A stretch of DNA of 64,000 nt from Deltaproteobacteria bacterium (GTDB lineage: Bacteria > Myxococcota_A > Polyangia > Haliangiales > Haliangiaceae): contig JAIOQA010000108.1 of the NCBI GenBank assembly GCA_021413675.1, positions 1-64,000 on the forward strand. Direction: 5' to 3'. Made by a program: the position numbers and the translations under genes. Below are positions 30,492-38,768 of the stretch, piece by piece. The notes beneath the pieces were generated by a model, which worked only from the letters and a program-made list of their open reading frames with translations, made no database searches and was not told the origin of the DNA. Position 1 is the first letter of the stretch, and every line of letters begins with the position of its first letter.

Positions 30492-31609
30492 CCGCGCTGG
30501 GCCTGCGCGCCGCGGCGCTGCTCGCGCCGATGGTCGAGATCAAGACCCACCATCCCTCGGCCGGCGATCCCGGCGGCAACGAGCGCGCGCTGTGCGATCA
30601 CCTCGCGCCGCTGCTCGACGCGCGCGGCGCCGACGAGATCGTCATCGCGGATGTCGCGCGCGGCCACGGCGGCCCGGGTGCGTACATCTGGGCGCGCTGG
30701 GGCACGCCGACCTGGATCCTGAACGTGCACATCGACACGGTCCCCGCGAACCGCGGCTGGACCCGCGATCCCTGGACCGCGACGATCGAGAACGAGACGC
30801 TCTGGGGCCTGGGCTCCGCCGACACCAAGGGCGCGATCGCGTGCGCGCTCGCGGCGATGGACGTCGCGCGGCCCACCGACATGGCCGTGCTGTTCTCCGG
30901 CGACGAGGAGCGCGGCACCGCCGCGATGCGCGCGTTCCTCGCCGGCGGTCGCGCCGCCGGGATCACCGCGGCGCTGGTCGCCGAGCCGACCTCGCGCCAG
31001 GCCGCGGTTCGCCACCGCGGTGTGCTCGCGTACACCGCGACCGTGCGCGGCGTCGGCGGCCACTCGTCGAAGGCCGATCACATGCCCAAGCCGATCGCGG
31101 CGCTGGCCCGGCTCGCGGTCGCGATCGACGAGCTCGCGAAGGCCGAGGTCGATCGCGGTCCCGACGGGATGCACGGCCTGTGCGTGAACGTCGCCGGCCT
31201 CGAGGGCGGCGTCGCGTTCAACGTCGTGCCCGAGGTCGCCACCCTCACCTTCTCGCTGCGCCCGTACCCCGGCTTCGATCGCGCGGCGTGGAACGCGCGG
31301 CTCGCAGCGCTGGTCGCCGAGGCCGAGCGCGCGGGTGGCATGGCGATCGCGCTCGATCTCGTCACCGATCACGCGCCGTTCGCGGCCCGCGATCCCGAGC
31401 GGCTCGCGACCTGGCTCGGCGGCCCGCCGGCGGTCACCGTCGACTTCTGGACCGAGGCCGCGCTGTGGGCCGAGGCCGGCATCGACGCGATCGTCTGCGG
31501 CCCCGGCGACATCGGCCACGCCCACGCCGCCGACGAGCACGTCACGCTCGGCGATCTGAGCTGGGCGACCGCGCTCTACGCGCGGCTGTTCGCCAAGGGC
31601 GCGCCGTGA
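30488..31609 (+). CDS. M20 family deacetylase, ArgE-like
   Basis: The 373-aa zinc-dependent amidohydrolase of the M20 (ArgE/DapE) family contains LNVHIDTVPANRGW (HxD), GSADTKGAIACAL, SGDEERGTAAM (Glu-Glu), AEPTSRQAAVRHRGV, GVGGHSS in the dimerisation lid, and the last metal His in IGHAHAADEHV. The probable job is hydrolysis of N-acetylornithine or another N-acyl amino acid in arginine biosynthesis; this follows from the co-translated N-acetylglutamate synthase gene. GTG 30488 overlaps the UDG stop (GTGA). Confidence 0.88.
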   Translation: MTALGLRAAALLAPMVEIKTHHPSAGDPGGNERALCDHLAPLLDARGADEIVIADVARGHGGPGAYIWARWGTPTWILNVHIDTVPANRGWTRDPWTATIENETLWGLGSADTKGAIACALAAMDVARPTDMAVLFSGDEERGTAAMRAFLAGGRAAGITAALVAEPTSRQAAVRHRGVLAYTATVRGVGGHSSKADHMPKPIAALARLAVAIDELAKAEVDRGPDGMHGLCVNVAGLEGGVAFNVVPEVATLTFSLRPYPGFDRAAWNARLAALVAEAERAGGMAIALDLVTDHAPFAARDPERLATWLGGPPAVTVDFWTEAALWAEAGIDAIVCGPGDIGHAHAADEHVTLGDLSWATALYARLFAKGAP

Positions 31610-32739
31610 CTGCGGTCGACGAGCGCCTCGATCCCAAAGACCTCGTCCTGCGCTTCCTCGCGAGCATCGGCCGCCCGCGCGAGGCCGAGTCGTACCTGGC
31701 GCTGTACCGCGCGCGCGCCGCGTTCGCGATCGTCCACGCCTCGGATCCCGTGGTCGCGGGCGCGGTCGACGCGCTCGCCGCCGATCTGCGCCTGCTCGAC
31801 GAGCTCGGCCTGCGCCCGGTGCTGACCTTCGGCGCGATCGATCCGGGCGGCGCGGTCGCGCGCGCGCAGGCGGTCGCGGCGCGGGTCGCCCACGCCGAGG
31901 TCGTGCCCGCCGCCGAGGTCGAGGCGGTGCTCGCCGCCGGGCGGCTGCCCCTGGTGCCGCTGTCCGGGCCGGCGATCGACGCGCGCTTCGACGCGCTCGC
32001 GACCCTGGCCGCGCGCACCGGCGCCGAGAAGCTGGTGTTCCTCGGCCGGCGCTCCGGCCTGCAGCCGCGCGATGGCCGGGTCGTGTCGCTCGTAGATCTC
32101 GCGCGCCCCGACGACTACGACCCGCTGCTCGCGACCCTGCCCGCGCGCCAGGCCGCGCTCCTGCGCCAGATCGCGCGGCTGGTCGATCGCGTGCCCCATC
32201 GCGTGACGGTCTCGGTGACCTCGCCGCTCGATCTGCTGCGCGAGCTCTTCACCGTGAAGGGCGCCGGCACGCTGGTCCGGCGCGGCGCGCGGGTCACGCG
32301 CTACGGCTCGTGGGCCGAGCTCGATGCGCCGCGGCTGATCGCGCTGGTCGAGGACGCCTTCGGGCGGCCGCTGCGCGCCGACTTCCGCGAGCGCGCGTTC
32401 GCCAGCGCCTACGTCGCCGACGACTACCGCGGCGCGGCGATCGTCACCGACACCGCGCTCGCGCCGTACCTGTCGAAGTTCGCGGTCACCACCGTCGCGC
32501 GCGGCGAGGGCGTGGGCGGCGACCTGTGGCGCGTGCTCGCGGACGAGCATCCGCGGCTGTTCTGGCGCAGCCGCGCCGAGAACCCCATCACCGCCTGGTA
32601 CCGCGAGCAGGCCGACGGCCTGGTCAAGCGGACGATCGACGGCAGCGCGTGGGTCGTCTTGTGGCGCGGCCTCGAGCCGACCGAGATCGCCCTTGCGGTC
32701 GCGATCTGCGAGCGCACGCCGCCCGACTTCTCGACCTAG
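31606..32739 (+). CDS. N-acetylglutamate synthase-like protein with dead kinase domain (NAGS-GNAT)
   Basis: 377 aa: the N-terminal half is an amino-acid-kinase (NAGK) fold and the C-terminal half (about 225-375) is the NAGS-type GNAT domain with YRGAAIVTDT, YLSKFAVTTVARGEGVGGD, LFWRSRAENPITAWYREQAD and VVLWRGLEP. The kinase half keeps the family skeleton (ESYLALYRARAAFAIVHASD, LLDELGLRPVLTFGAID) but lacks the Lys-x-Gly-Gly and Gly-Ala-Gly phosphate loops, so only acetyltransfer from acetyl-CoA to glutamate is expected. GTG 31606 overlaps the deacetylase (GTGA). Confidence 0.86.
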   Translation: MTAVDERLDPKDLVLRFLASIGRPREAESYLALYRARAAFAIVHASDPVVAGAVDALAADLRLLDELGLRPVLTFGAIDPGGAVARAQAVAARVAHAEVVPAAEVEAVLAAGRLPLVPLSGPAIDARFDALATLAARTGAEKLVFLGRRSGLQPRDGRVVSLVDLARPDDYDPLLATLPARQAALLRQIARLVDRVPHRVTVSVTSPLDLLRELFTVKGAGTLVRRGARVTRYGSWAELDAPRLIALVEDAFGRPLRADFRERAFASAYVADDYRGAAIVTDTALAPYLSKFAVTTVARGEGVGGDLWRVLADEHPRLFWRSRAENPITAWYREQADGLVKRTIDGSAWVVLWRGLEPTEIALAVAICERTPPDFST

Positions 32740-32742
32740 CTA

Positions 32743-33837
32743 CTACTCCTCGTCCGGCAGGATCTCCGGCAACTCGGTCGCGGCGATCGGCCGGGTGTGC
32801 AGCGCGATCACGTTGGCGACCAGCTTGTGCTCGCCGAGCGTGACGACGCCCTTGGCCTGCGCGCCAGCGCTGAACGTGATCGTCGCGAGCTCCGCGGCCG
32901 AGAGCTTCTCCTTGCGGCGATCCTCGCGGATGACCCAGCCCTCGACCACCTTCGAGGTGTCGACACCGTGATCCGTGAGGAACGCGCGCAACCCGAACTG
33001 CACGCTGCCATCGGCGGCCACTGCGCCGCGCTTGGGATCGAGGTCCTGGCGCTTGATGATCGTCGCGAGACGATCGTCGAGGTACACGCGCACGCCGCCG
33101 CGCACCGGCTCACCGTAGTAGGGCACGCCCTCGACGGGTTTGCCGTGCAGCACGAAGCCCTGGTTGCGGATGAGCGTCGGCGCGTCCTTCTTCACGTAGA
33201 TCATGACCGCGGAGATCTTGTCCGGGGTCTTGCCGTTGCCGAAGCCCTCGGCCATCTGCGAGATGGCCTTGCCACCGACCATCCCGCCGAAGCGGAACAG
33301 GAACTGATCGCCCGCGCGCGACATCAGGTCGCGGCCGGTCGCGACGATCGAGTCCGTCATCTTGGGCCCGTACACGTGGATCGCCTTGACCGTCTTCGGG
33401 TCGATCCCGAGAGCCTTCAGGTAGTCGTTGAACTTGTAGTAGCGCTGATACGACCAGCGCCAGCCCGGATCGTTGGTGCCGTAGCGCTTGTTCGCCGAGA
33501 CCTTGTCTTTGACCCAGGTCGGCTTGAGCGTGATCGGCAGCTCGCCGAAGGTGAGGAAGGCGATCGGCTGGCCGTCCAGATAGACGCCGGTGTCCTTCCA
33601 GCGCGACGCGCCGGCCTTGAACTCGGCGGGCACGTAGTCGTTGCCCGGCGAGGGCGCGTCGAGGGGCGGCGCGACCGGGGCCGCGGCCACCGGCGCGGGC
33701 GCCGCCACCGGTGCGGGCGCTGGCTGGCCCTGGGCGTCGCTGCACGCGGCGGCGGCCAGAGCGATGCAGACGAGACCGCTGATCCGGCGCAGGATCGATC
33801 CGTGATGGGAACCGAGCCGTTCGCTTCGCTCACTCAT
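32743..33837 (-). CDS. Lipoprotein of unknown function, conserved-looking
   Basis: 364 aa: signal RRISGLVCIALAAAAC (lipobox AAAC), an Ala/Pro linker of PAPVA repeats, then a domain of about 280 residues with aromatic-rich segments (WRWSYQRYYKFNDYLKALGI, HVYGPKMTDSIVATGRD, LFRFGGMVGGKAI, VMIYVKKDAPTLIRNQG). No family is recognised. Chosen start ATG 33837 with the short n-region MSERSERLG; a longer frame to 33945 exists. It is convergent with the NAGS gene with 3 bp between stops. Confidence 0.72.
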   Translation of the reverse strand: MSERSERLGSHHGSILRRISGLVCIALAAAACSDAQGQPAPAPVAAPAPVAAAPVAPPLDAPSPGNDYVPAEFKAGASRWKDTGVYLDGQPIAFLTFGELPITLKPTWVKDKVSANKRYGTNDPGWRWSYQRYYKFNDYLKALGIDPKTVKAIHVYGPKMTDSIVATGRDLMSRAGDQFLFRFGGMVGGKAISQMAEGFGNGKTPDKISAVMIYVKKDAPTLIRNQGFVLHGKPVEGVPYYGEPVRGGVRVYLDDRLATIIKRQDLDPKRGAVAADGSVQFGLRAFLTDHGVDTSKVVEGWVIREDRRKEKLSAAELATITFSAGAQAKGVVTLGEHKLVANVIALHTRPIAATELPEILPDEE

Positions 33838-34024
33838 GAGCGGTCGATGTTGCAGCTCCCATTCCACCGGCGTTACATGCCCGGACCCGGTGCAAGCACG
33901 CGGACTTCGGTCGCCGATCGCGCCGATCACCGGGGCTCCGCTCACCAGATGGGGGTCCCCTCACCACGGCGTCATCGGTGAAACCCTCGTCGAAACGAGG
34001 CCTTCGCCTGGCACGTTGGTTGCG

Positions 34025-34030
34025 TAACAC
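34025..34030 (+). promoter_or_regulatory. -10 like TAACAC before a lipoprotein gene
   Basis: TAACAC ends 7 nt before ATG 34038, a leaderless layout with a moderate match. Confidence 0.4.
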
Positions 34031-34037
34031 CAGTGAA

Positions 34038-34559
34038 ATGCTGGCCCCCCTCCGCGCTGCTCTCTTCCTCGCCCTCGCCGCCTCCACCGGCTGTGCCCTC
34101 GACGAGATCCCCGGCGGCGGCGGCGGTAGCGACCGCAACCAGGCCCTCGACATCCAGTGCAACGCGACCTTCAAGACGAGCGGCTCGTTCGTGCTGGGCG
34201 CTCCGCAGCCGGACGACGTCGGCGGCTGCTGGCCGATCGGCACGTGGACCTTCACCGCGACGGTCGACAGCAACGAGTGCGCGACGCCGCCCACGCTCCT
34301 GCCGCAGTACCAGTTCAAGGTCGAGCGGCTGACCGATGCCTCGGGCGATCCGCTCGACTCGTACACGTTCCTCAGCGAGCCCAACGTCCACCACCGCCTC
34401 AAGGTGTCGAGCGGCGGCGGCGGCCTGTGCGAGGGCGGCCTCGAGATCTTCAGCGACGACGGCAAGCAGTACTGGAACTTCAAGCCCGCGCTCGAGGCCG
34501 ACAAGTCGCTCGACGGCTTCGGCGAGTACGCGCTCTACAACTCGGATCAGTGGAACTGA
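34038..34559 (+). CDS. Small lipoprotein of unknown function
   Basis: 173 aa: signal APLRAALFLALAASTGC (Cys about 18), a Gly-rich stretch, then about 150 residues with four Cys (IQCNATF, GGCWPIG, NECATPP, GLCEGG) probably forming disulfides in the periplasm. It has beta-sheet character and no recognised family. ATG 34038 precedes the signal directly. It is the first of three plus-strand export genes. Confidence 0.72.
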   Translation: MLAPLRAALFLALAASTGCALDEIPGGGGGSDRNQALDIQCNATFKTSGSFVLGAPQPDDVGGCWPIGTWTFTATVDSNECATPPTLLPQYQFKVERLTDASGDPLDSYTFLSEPNVHHRLKVSSGGGGLCEGGLEIFSDDGKQYWNFKPALEADKSLDGFGEYALYNSDQWN

Positions 34560-34643
34560 GGCGACCGAAGTGAGCCGGTCCAGGATCCGGATGAGCTCGG
34601 GGCCGTCGTCCGCGACGGTGCCGATCGATCGAGGAGGCGAACC

Positions 34644-35288
34644 ATGCGTCGCTGGCTGACCCCCGCCCTGTCGATCGCGGTCATCGCAGCCGCCGCGCTG
34701 TTGTGGATCGAGCTGCGCGCGCCGAGCGCGAGCGCCGCCGCCACCGCCGCCCCGGCGCCAGCGCGCCCGGCCCCCCCGCCGGTGATCGCGCCGAGCGCCC
34801 CGCCGCCGATCGCCCCGCCGCCGGTCGAGGCCGCGGCGCCGCCCGAGCGCGAGACCCTCGATCCGCAGAGCGATGCGTTCTTCTATCGCTTCGACGAGGT
34901 CGTGCCCGCCAACCTGACCCGCGCCGCCGCCTCCTGCTACGAGGGCGCGCGCAAGCTCCACCGCAACCAGAAGCTGAAGCTCGGCTTCAAGGTGCAGATC
35001 GTGAAGGGCACGGTCACGATCAAGGACGTCAAGGTGCTGCAGTCGACGCTCGACTACCCGGGCCTCGAGGCGTGCTTCATCCGCGCGGTCAGCGGCGTGA
35101 CCTGGAACGACGACGAGCTGCCCGACTGGGTCCAGGACGACGAGCTGGTGCTGCGCCCAGAGCGCGGCATGAAGAAGTACTCGCAGGAGAACCTGCGCTA
35201 CGAGGGCGACGGCCCGACCGGCGCGGCGCTCATGACCGCGGGCCAGGCGCCGCCGAAGAGCGACAGCGCGACCGTCGAGGACGAGTGA
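34644..35288 (+). CDS. Signal-anchored protein with AgmX/TonB-like C-terminal domain
   Basis: 214 aa: an N-terminal anchor helix (LTPALSIAVIAAAALLWIEL), a Pro/Ala linker spanning the periplasm (about 27-70), then a domain with two Cys, CYEGARKLHRNQKLKLGF to EACFIRAVSGVTW, and an interior VQIVKGTVTIKDVKV strand. This pattern (Cys-Tyr start, V-x-V-G-x-V strands, Cys-Ile end) resembles the C-terminal domain of AgmX/PglI gliding proteins and TonB-like ends. The SD GGAGG lies 6 nt before ATG 34644. It may bind cell-envelope partners. Confidence 0.7.
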   Translation: MRRWLTPALSIAVIAAAALLWIELRAPSASAAATAAPAPARPAPPPVIAPSAPPPIAPPPVEAAAPPERETLDPQSDAFFYRFDEVVPANLTRAAASCYEGARKLHRNQKLKLGFKVQIVKGTVTIKDVKVLQSTLDYPGLEACFIRAVSGVTWNDDELPDWVQDDELVLRPERGMKKYSQENLRYEGDGPTGAALMTAGQAPPKSDSATVEDE

Positions 35289-35310
35289 CCCGGCGCGCGC
35301 GCGACCGGCG

Positions 35311-35316
35311 TACACT
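35311..35316 (+). promoter_or_regulatory. -10 element TACACT, leaderless start of GH114-like gene
   Basis: TACACT ends 7 nt before ATG 35324. It is a good match and no SD can fit. Confidence 0.6.
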
Positions 35317-35323
35317 GGATCCG

Positions 35324-36307
35324 ATGCGCACGCGCTCGCTCCTGTTCGTCGCGTTGATCGGGTGCGGTGGCGGTGGCACCCCGAGCAGCCCCGACGGCGC
35401 GTCCGCGGCCGACGCCGCGCCGCCCGACGCCGCGCCGGCGCCCTGGTGGCAGCCGCACCCGGGCGACGCGCGCAACTGGGACATCCAGCTCGCCGCGCCC
35501 TTCGAGCTGTCCGCGCCCCGGACGATGTACACGCTCGGGCTGTGGGATGTGGTCCCGAGCGCGACCACCCTCGACTACGGCGACGGCGCGCCGGTGACGG
35601 TGCCCGCCGGCGCGCTGGCCGACGCGATCGCGACCCTGCACGCGACCACGCCCCGCACGGTCGTCATCTGCCGCGTCGACACCGGCGCGTGGGAGGCCAC
35701 CCGCCCCGATGCCGGGAAGTTCCCGGGGGCCGGCGCGAACCCGCCCGATCGTCCCACGCCGCCGGCCACCGGCAGCGTGATCGGCTGGAGCGCGAGCCGG
35801 CCCGACGAGCGGTTCCTCGACATCCGCCCGGCCAGCCGCGATCAGTGGGCGCCGATCATCTGGAAGCGCCTCGATCTCGCGGCGCAGATCGGCTGCGACG
35901 GCGTCATGCCCGATCGGAACGACATGATCACGAGCGACCCGGGCTTCACGCTCGAGCTGGTCGATCAAGAGAGCTGGTTCCGCGAGGTCGCGGCCCACGC
36001 GCACGATCGCAACCTCTCGGTCGGCATGAAGAACGGCAACACGATCCCCGGCCTGGTCGAGGCGCTCACGCCCGACTTCGACTGGATCGTCATCGAGCGG
36101 TGCGGCGAGTACCAGGACTGCGACAGCGCGCGCTCGTTCGTCAACGCGCGCAAGGCCGCGCTCGCGATCGACTACCTGCCTGACGCCGACGGCGGCGGGG
36201 TCGCCGCGGCGATCGCCTGCCCGCGCCAGATGACCGACCAGATCCAGGACGGCATCGTCAAGGATCCCGAGGTCACGTCGCTGGCGCGCACGCAGTGCAC
36301 GCCATAG
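35324..36307 (+). CDS. GH114-like endo-alpha-1,4-polygalactosaminidase lipoprotein
   Basis: 327 aa: lipobox LIGC with Cys about 14, an Ala/Pro-rich linker, then the GH114 TIM barrel (WWQPHPGDARNWDIQL, VVICRVDTGAWEATRPDAG, FPGAGAN, RFLDIRP). The acid motifs are IGCDGVMPDRNDM and FDWIVIERCGEYQDC, plus SVGMKNGN. Members cleave galactosaminogalactan-type polymers. The Asp in GCDGVMPD and Glu in IERCGEY match the catalytic pair of the family. It is anchored in the outer membrane or inner leaflet and could degrade fungal or biofilm polysaccharide during predation (inference). Confidence 0.85.
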   Translation: MRTRSLLFVALIGCGGGGTPSSPDGASAADAAPPDAAPAPWWQPHPGDARNWDIQLAAPFELSAPRTMYTLGLWDVVPSATTLDYGDGAPVTVPAGALADAIATLHATTPRTVVICRVDTGAWEATRPDAGKFPGAGANPPDRPTPPATGSVIGWSASRPDERFLDIRPASRDQWAPIIWKRLDLAAQIGCDGVMPDRNDMITSDPGFTLELVDQESWFREVAAHAHDRNLSVGMKNGNTIPGLVEALTPDFDWIVIERCGEYQDCDSARSFVNARKAALAIDYLPDADGGGVAAAIACPRQMTDQIQDGIVKDPEVTSLARTQCTP

Positions 36308-36364
36308 CGCCGCCGCAGTCACCGCCGGTCGCGGACGCCTGCTGCGACCTGGACGACCTCGTAG

Positions 36365-37012
36365 CTAGGGCGTGACGCGGGGCGCGGTCGCGAGGTAGCG
36401 CGCGGTGAGATCCGCGCGCAGCCCGGCGGCGACCTTGGGATCGACGATCGCGCGATCGCTGGCCTCGATCGCCTTTCGCGAGACCTCGCGATCGTTCTGC
36501 GCGAAGAACACCTGCACACAGACCGGCGCGCCCTTCTCGTAGCGGATGATCCGGGCACCGACCGTGCCGCGCTTGAGCTCCTTCACGCCCAGGGCGAGCG
36601 GCGCGTCGACGTTGTCGACGCGGTAGACCAGCGCCGCCGGCGCAGCAAGCACCGCCGCGGCCGCCTGGCGCGCGGCTGGAGAGCCAGGCGCCGCCGCCAG
36701 CAACACCTGCACCGGCGCGGCGTCGAGCTCGGGCGGGTTCAGCCAGTCGGCGTGCTCGGGATCCGGCGTGAGCGGCTTCCCCGCCAGGCGCAGGAGCGAG
36801 TTCTGGGTCAGCGGCAGCGCGCCGCGCAGATCCGCGGCGGCGCAGTCACGGACCATGCCCAGGGTCGGCGCGTTGGTCAGCATCGCCGCCGCCCAGGCCG
36901 TGACCTTTGCCGGGTCGGCCTCGGGCACGGCCGGCGGCGCCGCGCCGCTCGAGCCGCAGCCCGCCAGCAGCGCGATCAGCGCCCACTCACGCGCTGATGA
37001 TCGTCCCGACAT
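36365..37012 (-). CDS. Small lipoprotein downstream of the Mo-storage-like genes
   Basis: 215 aa: signal with ALIALLAGC lipobox, then an Ala-rich domain (VTAWAAAMLTNAPTLGMVRDCAAAD, LLRLAGKPLTPD, VQVLLAAAPGSPAARQAA, ALVYRVDNVDAPLALGVKEL). No family recognised. Its start overlaps the end of the MosB-like gene by 26 bp, so it is likely the third gene of that operon. Two more Cys (RDC, PVCVQ) may form a disulfide. Confidence 0.7.
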   Translation of the reverse strand: MSGRSSAREWALIALLAGCGSSGAAPPAVPEADPAKVTAWAAAMLTNAPTLGMVRDCAAADLRGALPLTQNSLLRLAGKPLTPDPEHADWLNPPELDAAPVQVLLAAAPGSPAARQAAAAVLAAPAALVYRVDNVDAPLALGVKELKRGTVGARIIRYEKGAPVCVQVFFAQNDREVSRKAIEASDRAIVDPKVAAGLRADLTARYLATAPRVTP

Positions 37013-37790
37013 CCTCGCCCTTGAGCGCGGCCAGGACCTGCCCCGGGCGCAGGCCGTTGACGATCTGGAGCTCGTGGCACCAGCGCGCGCGCGGCAGGTA
37101 CTCGATCACGCGCCGCTCGACGACGAGGTCGTTGAGGTCGCGCGCGATCAGCTCCTTCGCGGTGATCCGCGGGATGTGGGTCGCGCTCGCGTTCTTCTTG
37201 GGATCGTCGGTGTACAGCCCCTCTTCGTCCTTGATGAAGATGGCGCGGCGCGAGCCCAGGAACTCCGCCGACAGGAACGCGCCGGCGTCGGTGCGGTGCG
37301 GCGGGATGCGGCTGCCGGCCTCGTGCTTCTCCCAGTAGCCGAACGGCGGCATGCCGCTCATCACCGGGATGCAGCCTAGCGAGAGGTACAGCGGCAGCTT
37401 CTCGAAGTCGTCGGGCAGGATGTAGATGCCGCCGTGCTTGGCGAGCAGCATCTGCAGCATCCGCGCGTTCTGCATCGGGATGTACTTGCCGAGGGTCGCG
37501 ACCACGCCGGTCGGCATCTCGAGCTCCGACGCGATCGCGTAGATGTGGCGCGCGCGGGTGCCGCCGCCGGCGAGCAGCACCACCTGGATGCCCTGCTTCC
37601 GCGCCTCGACGATCTCGTCGAGGATCGGGAACAGCGCGGCGCGGCCGCGATCCATGATGCTCTGGCCGCCGACCTTGACCACGCGCACGTCGGGCATGAC
37701 CGCGACCGGGCGGTAGTCGATCCCCGACGGCGTCGAGCCGGTGAGCGTCGAGCGCGACAGCGCCGATTCGATCGTGCGGCGATCAGACAT
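36987..37790 (-). CDS. Molybdenum storage protein beta-like subunit (MosB type)
   Basis: The 267-aa amino-acid-kinase-fold protein is very like the Azotobacter MosB pattern: VVKVGGQSIMDRGRAALFPILDEIVEARK, LAGGGTRARHIYAIASEL, MPTGVVATLGK, SGMPPFGYWE, IPPHRTDAGAFLSAEFLG, FIKDEEGLYTDDPKKNASAT, and VNGLRPGQVLAALKGEDVGTII. In Azotobacter, MosA3B3 stores polyoxomolybdate clusters with ATP. It is co-translated with a MosA-like gene upstream (8-bp overlap). Uridylate-kinase similarity exists, but UMP-binding context is missing. The role as a Mo/W store is inferred from family and pairing. Confidence 0.84.
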   Translation of the reverse strand: MSDRRTIESALSRSTLTGSTPSGIDYRPVAVMPDVRVVKVGGQSIMDRGRAALFPILDEIVEARKQGIQVVLLAGGGTRARHIYAIASELEMPTGVVATLGKYIPMQNARMLQMLLAKHGGIYILPDDFEKLPLYLSLGCIPVMSGMPPFGYWEKHEAGSRIPPHRTDAGAFLSAEFLGSRRAIFIKDEEGLYTDDPKKNASATHIPRITAKELIARDLNDLVVERRVIEYLPRARWCHELQIVNGLRPGQVLAALKGEDVGTIISA

Positions 37791-38634
37791 GGCGCACCTC
37801 GTTCTTGCCCGAGCGGGTGATCACGGTGCCGACCTGCTCGCCGTCGAGCGCGCGGGTCAGCTGGCCGGGCTTGAGCCCGTTGACGATCGTCACGCGGCGG
37901 AGGTTCTTGGCCTCGTGCCAGGTCCGGTACATCTCCTCGTCGAGGATGTTCTCGGTCGGCATGCGCTTCATCAGATCGTCGAGCTCGATCGCCTCGATGA
38001 GCTTCGCGTCGGCGTGCTTCTTGGGATCCTTGTCGTAGAGGCCGTCCTCGTCCTTGACGTAGATGACCTGCTTCATGCCGAGCACCTCGGCCAGCTGGAA
38101 CAGGCCGAAGTCGGAGCCGTGCATCGGCAGCGCGCCCTCGATCGGCGGCGGCTCCCAGAAGTGGAACGGCGGCACCGAGATCGCGATCGGCGTGATGCCG
38201 GCGTCGAAGTACAGCGGCAGGTCCCAGAAGTGATCGCGCTGCATCGGCATCGAGCCGTGGGGCGCGAGCAAGGCGTTCAGGAGGATCGCGTTCAACTCCT
38301 CCATCGCGCCGACGAGCTGGGCGATGCCGCCGACCGGCAGGCCCAGGTCGATCGCCAGCGCGACGGTGTGGCGGACGCGCGTCCCGCCGCCGACGCCGAT
38401 CACCATCTTGTGGCGCTTCTTGACCTGGGCCAGCTCCTCGACGAGCGGCAGGATCGCGTCCTTGCCGCGGTCGAAGATGCTCTGCCCCCCGATCGACACC
38501 ATCGTGACGTCGGGGAAGATCTGGAGGTCGCGCTCGCTATCGGTGCCCGACAGCACGGCGCGATCCTGGAGGGACTCGCGCATCAGCCGCGATTCGATGT
38601 GCGTGCGGCCATCGCCGCCGACGAGTTGGGACAT
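37783..38634 (-). CDS. Molybdenum storage protein alpha-like subunit (MosA type)
   Basis: The 283-aa amino-acid-kinase-fold paralogue contains MVSIGGQSIFDRGKDAILPLVEEL, VGGGTRVRHTVALAIDLGLPVGGIAQL, SVPPFHFWEPPP, MHGSDFGLFQLAEVLG, YVKDEDGLYDKDPKKHADA and VNGLKPGQLTRALDGEQVGTVI. It is about 35-40% alike to its partner by eye. The same order of two fused-fold genes is seen in MosA/MosB loci. The start at ATG 38634 has GAGG and a GATAAC box about 10 nt upstream. No nitrogenase or molybdate transporter gene is in the window. Confidence 0.84.
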   Translation of the reverse strand: MSQLVGGDGRTHIESRLMRESLQDRAVLSGTDSERDLQIFPDVTMVSIGGQSIFDRGKDAILPLVEELAQVKKRHKMVIGVGGGTRVRHTVALAIDLGLPVGGIAQLVGAMEELNAILLNALLAPHGSMPMQRDHFWDLPLYFDAGITPIAISVPPFHFWEPPPIEGALPMHGSDFGLFQLAEVLGMKQVIYVKDEDGLYDKDPKKHADAKLIEAIELDDLMKRMPTENILDEEMYRTWHEAKNLRRVTIVNGLKPGQLTRALDGEQVGTVITRSGKNEVRHV

Positions 38635-38660
38635 GTGCCTCGACGTTATCCGAAAAGCCG

Positions 38661-38685
38661 CCGAGGCGCTGGTTGGGCGCCTCGG
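38661..38685 (-). terminator. Perfect 9-bp hairpin after the second diheme cytochrome gene
   Basis: CCGAGGCGC (38661-38669) and GCGCCTCGG (38677-38685) pair around a 7-nt loop. Reading on the minus strand the stem is followed by CGGC and then TTTT. It would end the cytochrome transcript just before the MosA-like promoter. Confidence 0.65.
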
Positions 38686-38768
38686 TCGGGAACTCGGGGG
38701 GTGTGGGATGGCCGCGGGTCACGCGGCGGGGAAAGCGGAGGGGGCCGCAGGCGCCCCGAGGGAGGTGC

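Noticed and set aside
36987-38634. The two amino-acid-kinase genes as UMP kinase or acetylglutamate kinase
   Set aside because: The KIGGQSxxDRG and VNGLxPGxLTxAL patterns and the coupled pair fit the Mo-storage group better. A tree is still needed.
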